A stretch of 17,980 nt of DNA, taken from contig CAJPQU010000022.1 in NCBI GenBank assembly GCA_905372875.1, positions 1-17,980 of the forward strand, read 5' to 3'. The stretch is from an uncultured Schwartzia sp. (GTDB taxonomy: Bacteria; Bacillota; Negativicutes; Selenomonadales; Selenomonadaceae). The translations under genes and the position numbers were made by a program. Below are positions 15,647 through 17,980 of the stretch, one piece after another (positions within the stretch are counted from its first letter, which is position 1; each line of letters begins with the position of its first letter). A model generated the notes under the pieces. It saw only the letters and a program-made list of their open reading frames with translations. It did no database searches and was not told the origin of the DNA.

Positions 15647-16546
15647 TTAAAACTCCCTCGGCAATTCCTTATATTCCGCGATAATGTCGAAAAACAAGTT
15701 CATCGCCGGACTGTGCCATTTATTTTTGTGGGTTCCGTAGAAAGAGTCCACCCTGAACTTTTCCGCCGGAATGACCGAGAGCTTTCGCTGCTCCACCCGA
15801 TCCCCCACCGCGAAATCCGGCAGCAGCGCAAGCCCCATATCGTTTTCGATCAAGTTAATGATCGTCTGGGTACTCCGTATCTCGATGGTATTCGTAAACG
15901 TAATGGATTTTCGCCGCAGGTAATCGTCCAAAAGACGACGTATCCCTCCCGGCAGCGGCGTGGAAATGCGCGGCAGCTCCCGCACGACCCGGTGTCCTTC
16001 CCGCAGATCGGGACACCGAGCAGAAGCCGCCGACGACGCATAGAAATGCGCCGAACTTTGCTCAAAGGGGAAAAATGCCAACTGCGCTGCCGCCTTATCC
16101 GGCACGCGGTAAGCAAAACCGATATCCAACTGCCCGTCATTCAGCCCTGCCACCACCCCCTGGCTGGTGACGGAGCGCAGACGCAGATCGACACGCGGGG
16201 CGAGCTGATGAAACCTTTTTAGCAGCCTCGGCAGCCGAAAGCAGAGCAATGATTCCGGCGCACCGATGGAAAGCGTCCCCTGATATTCGGCGCTGTCATA
16301 TTGAAAATTCCGCAACTTCTTTTCCGCCGCCAGCACTTCCTCCACATAGGGAATCAGCGCTTCTCCCGCCTTCGTGAGAATCATGCGCCGCCCGCTCTTT
16401 TCAAAGATCTGAACGCCGGCTTCCGCTTCCAACTGCGCCACATGGAAGGTAATCGTGGAGGGCGTATAGTTGAGCTGCCGCGCCGCGCTGGTAAAGCTGC
16501 CGGTTCGGAGGATCGTCTGGAACGTATGAAGAATTTTAATTTCCAT
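15647..16546 (-). CDS. LysR-family transcriptional regulator
   Basis: A 299-residue regulator. The N-terminal winged helix-turn-helix (about 1-60) has the classic LysR form: FQTILRTGSFTSAARQLNYT, then FHVAQLEAEAGVQIFEKSGR and LTKAGE. The remaining part (about 90-290) is the ligand-sensing domain, opening with GTLSIGAPES. ATG 16546 is preferred; an adjacent TTG at 16549 is also in frame. The ribosome site is a modest GGGGG. Unusually for LysR, it is not divergent from its neighbours: it sits 27-30 bases after the ATPase gene and 57 bases before the nitrogenase-like gene, all in one direction. It probably controls this cluster, responding to the imported compound or its product, but the target is inference. 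Confidence 0.93.
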   Translation of the reverse strand: MEIKILHTFQTILRTGSFTSAARQLNYTPSTITFHVAQLEAEAGVQIFEKSGRRMILTKAGEALIPYVEEVLAAEKKLRNFQYDSAEYQGTLSIGAPESLLCFRLPRLLKRFHQLAPRVDLRLRSVTSQGVVAGLNDGQLDIGFAYRVPDKAAAQLAFFPFEQSSAHFYASSAASARCPDLREGHRVVRELPRISTPLPGGIRRLLDDYLRRKSITFTNTIEIRSTQTIINLIENDMGLALLPDFAVGDRVEQRKLSVIPAEKFRVDSFYGTHKNKWHSPAMNLFFDIIAEYKELPREF

Positions 16547-16576
16547 CAAAAAGCCCCCAAAGGCTGCCCGACCCGC

Positions 16577-17368
16577 TTATGATTCCGGTTCTCCCGGGAT
16601 ACAGAGCTTTCTCCCTGCTTCGGGAACGTACACCATTTGCACGTTCATGTGGTAAAGCTCCCGCAGCCGCTCTTCCGTGATCACATCGTGGGCGTTCCCG
16701 ACAATGAGAGTATTCTGCGTCATAATCCCCGCCTGCCCGCCGAGGTAGATCGCCTGATCGGGCAGGTGCGTGGTGAGCAGTACCGCCATGCCCCGCTTGG
16801 AAAGCCGCCGGATCATCTCGACGACGCGGAACTGATTGCCATAATCTAAATGATTGGTCGGCTCGTCCATCAGGATGAGCTGAGGCTGCTGGACGATGGC
16901 CCGAGCGATGGCTGCCTGACGCTGCTGTCCGCCGGACAGGGTATTGATCGCCCGCTCGCGGATGTCGTAGATATTCATTTCATGCAGGACTTCATCCGTG
17001 AGGGCGTAATCCTTCGCTCCCGGCTTTTGAAACGTGCGCAAATACGGGGCGCGGCCCATGACCACATAATCGCGCACCGTGAAGGAATATGAGGTATTCT
17101 GCATCTGCGGCACATAACCGATGCGTTTGGCAAAAGCACGGGCATCATCCTGCGCGTCGTACACCGTCCCGTCGTCATCCTCAATCCAGACCCTTCCCGA
17201 ACGCGGCGACAAAAAGCCGATGAGACAGCGTAAGAGCGTCGATTTCCCCGCGCCGTTCGCACCTAAGATGGAAAAGATTTCCCCCGTCGTCACGGACAAG
17301 GACACATGCTCCCAGAGCGCACTTGCCCCATCGTAGGAAAACGATAAATCCTGCGCCACGAGCTTCAT
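16577..17368 (-). CDS. FecE/BtuD-type ABC transporter ATP-binding protein
   Basis: A 263-residue cytoplasmic ATPase that would power a FecCD-type importer of iron chelates, haem or corrinoids. All motifs are intact: Walker A GANGAGKS (36-43), Q-loop Gln88 in GYVPQ, signature LSGGQQRQ (144-151), Walker B LILMDEP (164-170) with the D-loop after it, and the switch histidine His201. The family feature VMGRAPYL (103-110), typical of FecE/FhuC/BtuD, is present. Its ATG overlaps the stop of the permease gene by 4 bases (ATGA), indicating tight translational coupling. The matching substrate-binding protein is not in the window. Confidence 0.95.
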   Translation of the reverse strand: MKLVAQDLSFSYDGASALWEHVSLSVTTGEIFSILGANGAGKSTLLRCLIGFLSPRSGRVWIEDDDGTVYDAQDDARAFAKRIGYVPQMQNTSYSFTVRDYVVMGRAPYLRTFQKPGAKDYALTDEVLHEMNIYDIRERAINTLSGGQQRQAAIARAIVQQPQLILMDEPTNHLDYGNQFRVVEMIRRLSKRGMAVLLTTHLPDQAIYLGGQAGIMTQNTLIVGNAHDVITEERLRELYHMNVQMVYVPEAGRKLCIPGEPES

Positions 17369-17980
17369 GACGTCACCGCCATTCGCTGCCGCAGCAAGAG
17401 ATAGAAGTAGAACGGCGCACCGATGAGTCCCGTGAGAATGCTAAGAGGGATCTCCGTGCGCATCGTGGCACGGGACAGCGTATCCACGACGAGGAGAAAC
17501 AGCGCCCCCAACACCACTGCCAAAGGCAGCAGCCGCTGATTGTTCGACCCCACGAGGATGCGGGAAAAGTGCGGGATCACCAGCCCGATCCAGCCCACGG
17601 TACCACTGATGCAGACGGAGCTGGCAGTGAGCACCGTGGCGCAGAAAATGATCGCGTAGCGCAGCCAGCCGGTATGACGCCCCAACATGTGCGCCTCTTC
17701 CTCGCTCAAGGTGAGGATGTTCATCCGCCAGCGAAGGAGCAGCATGAATACACCGCAGGCCAAGATCGGCAAACCGTTGTAGACGATGTTCTCCCAGACG
17801 ACATTGACGAGAGAGCCGAGCTGCCAGTAGGTGATGGCAGGAAGCTCCGTCTCGCTGTCGGCGACGTACTTGATGATCCCCATGAGCGAACTCATGAGAC
17901 CGCCGACGATGATGCCCGCCAATACCAACATGACGATAGAATTTTTGCCGATGATGCGCGGGATCAGGACAGCCGCCAAA
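17365..17980 (-). CDS. FecCD-family ABC transporter permease (5' end cut by right edge)
   Basis: The last 204-205 residues of an iron-chelate/B12-type permease; the N-terminal third or so lies beyond the right edge, since the family usually has 320-350 residues. Several hydrophobic membrane segments are visible, and the family signature SGTVGWIGLVIPHFSRILVG is clear, followed by LLPLAVVLGALFLLVVDTLSR and a terminal EIPLSILTGLIGAPFYFYLL. The first visible codon is TTG (Leu), an internal residue rather than a start. The stop overlaps the ATPase start, so the two genes form a coupled pair. The substrate-binding protein and perhaps a NifH-like partner would be expected further right. Confidence 0.94.
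   Translation of the reverse strand, partial: LAAVLIPRIIGKNSIVMLVLAGIIVGGLMSSLMGIIKYVADSETELPAITYWQLGSLVNVVWENIVYNGLPILACGVFMLLLRWRMNILTLSEEEAHMLGRHTGWLRYAIIFCATVLTASSVCISGTVGWIGLVIPHFSRILVGSNNQRLLPLAVVLGALFLLVVDTLSRATMRTEIPLSILTGLIGAPFYFYLLLRQRMAVTS

Overview
The window looks like chromosomal DNA from a Gram-negative-walled Firmicute, most likely class Negativicutes. It combines an AddB-type recombination nuclease (the Firmicutes form of RecBCD) with a TonB-dependent outer-membrane receptor, and it carries a TAXI-type TRAP transporter. GC content looks moderately high in genes, with AT-rich promoter regions. The class-level call is inference; I cannot name a genus.

Left part (1-7800): addB runs on the minus strand and is cut by the left edge. 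A 357-base spacer follows, holding a good promoter and a terminator-like leader hairpin. Next come two plus-strand genes, a fused TRAP permease (4TM/12TM type) and its TAXI solute-binding lipoprotein, closed by a strong hairpin. A convergent DMT/EamA permease lies on the minus strand with its own good promoter.

Middle (7800-11540): a plus-strand U32-family protein with a duplicated fold, then a class III PLP aminotransferase. A 22-bp perfect terminator hairpin separates these from the convergent TonB receptor gene.

Right part (11589-17980), all minus strand and read right to left: a FecCD-type permease (cut by the right edge), a FecE-type ATPase, a LysR regulator, a divergent nitrogenase component 1-like (NifD/NifK superfamily) protein, then a TonB-dependent receptor with its own promoter region. 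The outer-membrane receptor and ABC transporter would bring in a metal chelate (siderophore, haem, corrinoid or similar). A nitrogenase-like protein in the same gene run suggests reductive processing of the imported compound. This is the most interesting system here. The NifD-like protein also carries an internal repeat of its cysteine-to-DYVxG block.

Two copies (plus one possible remnant) of a roughly 60-bp palindromic, MITE-like repeat are present. Both good copies lie between a promoter and the start codon of a gene, in the same orientation relative to that gene. No tRNA, rRNA, CRISPR array or transposase gene was seen.
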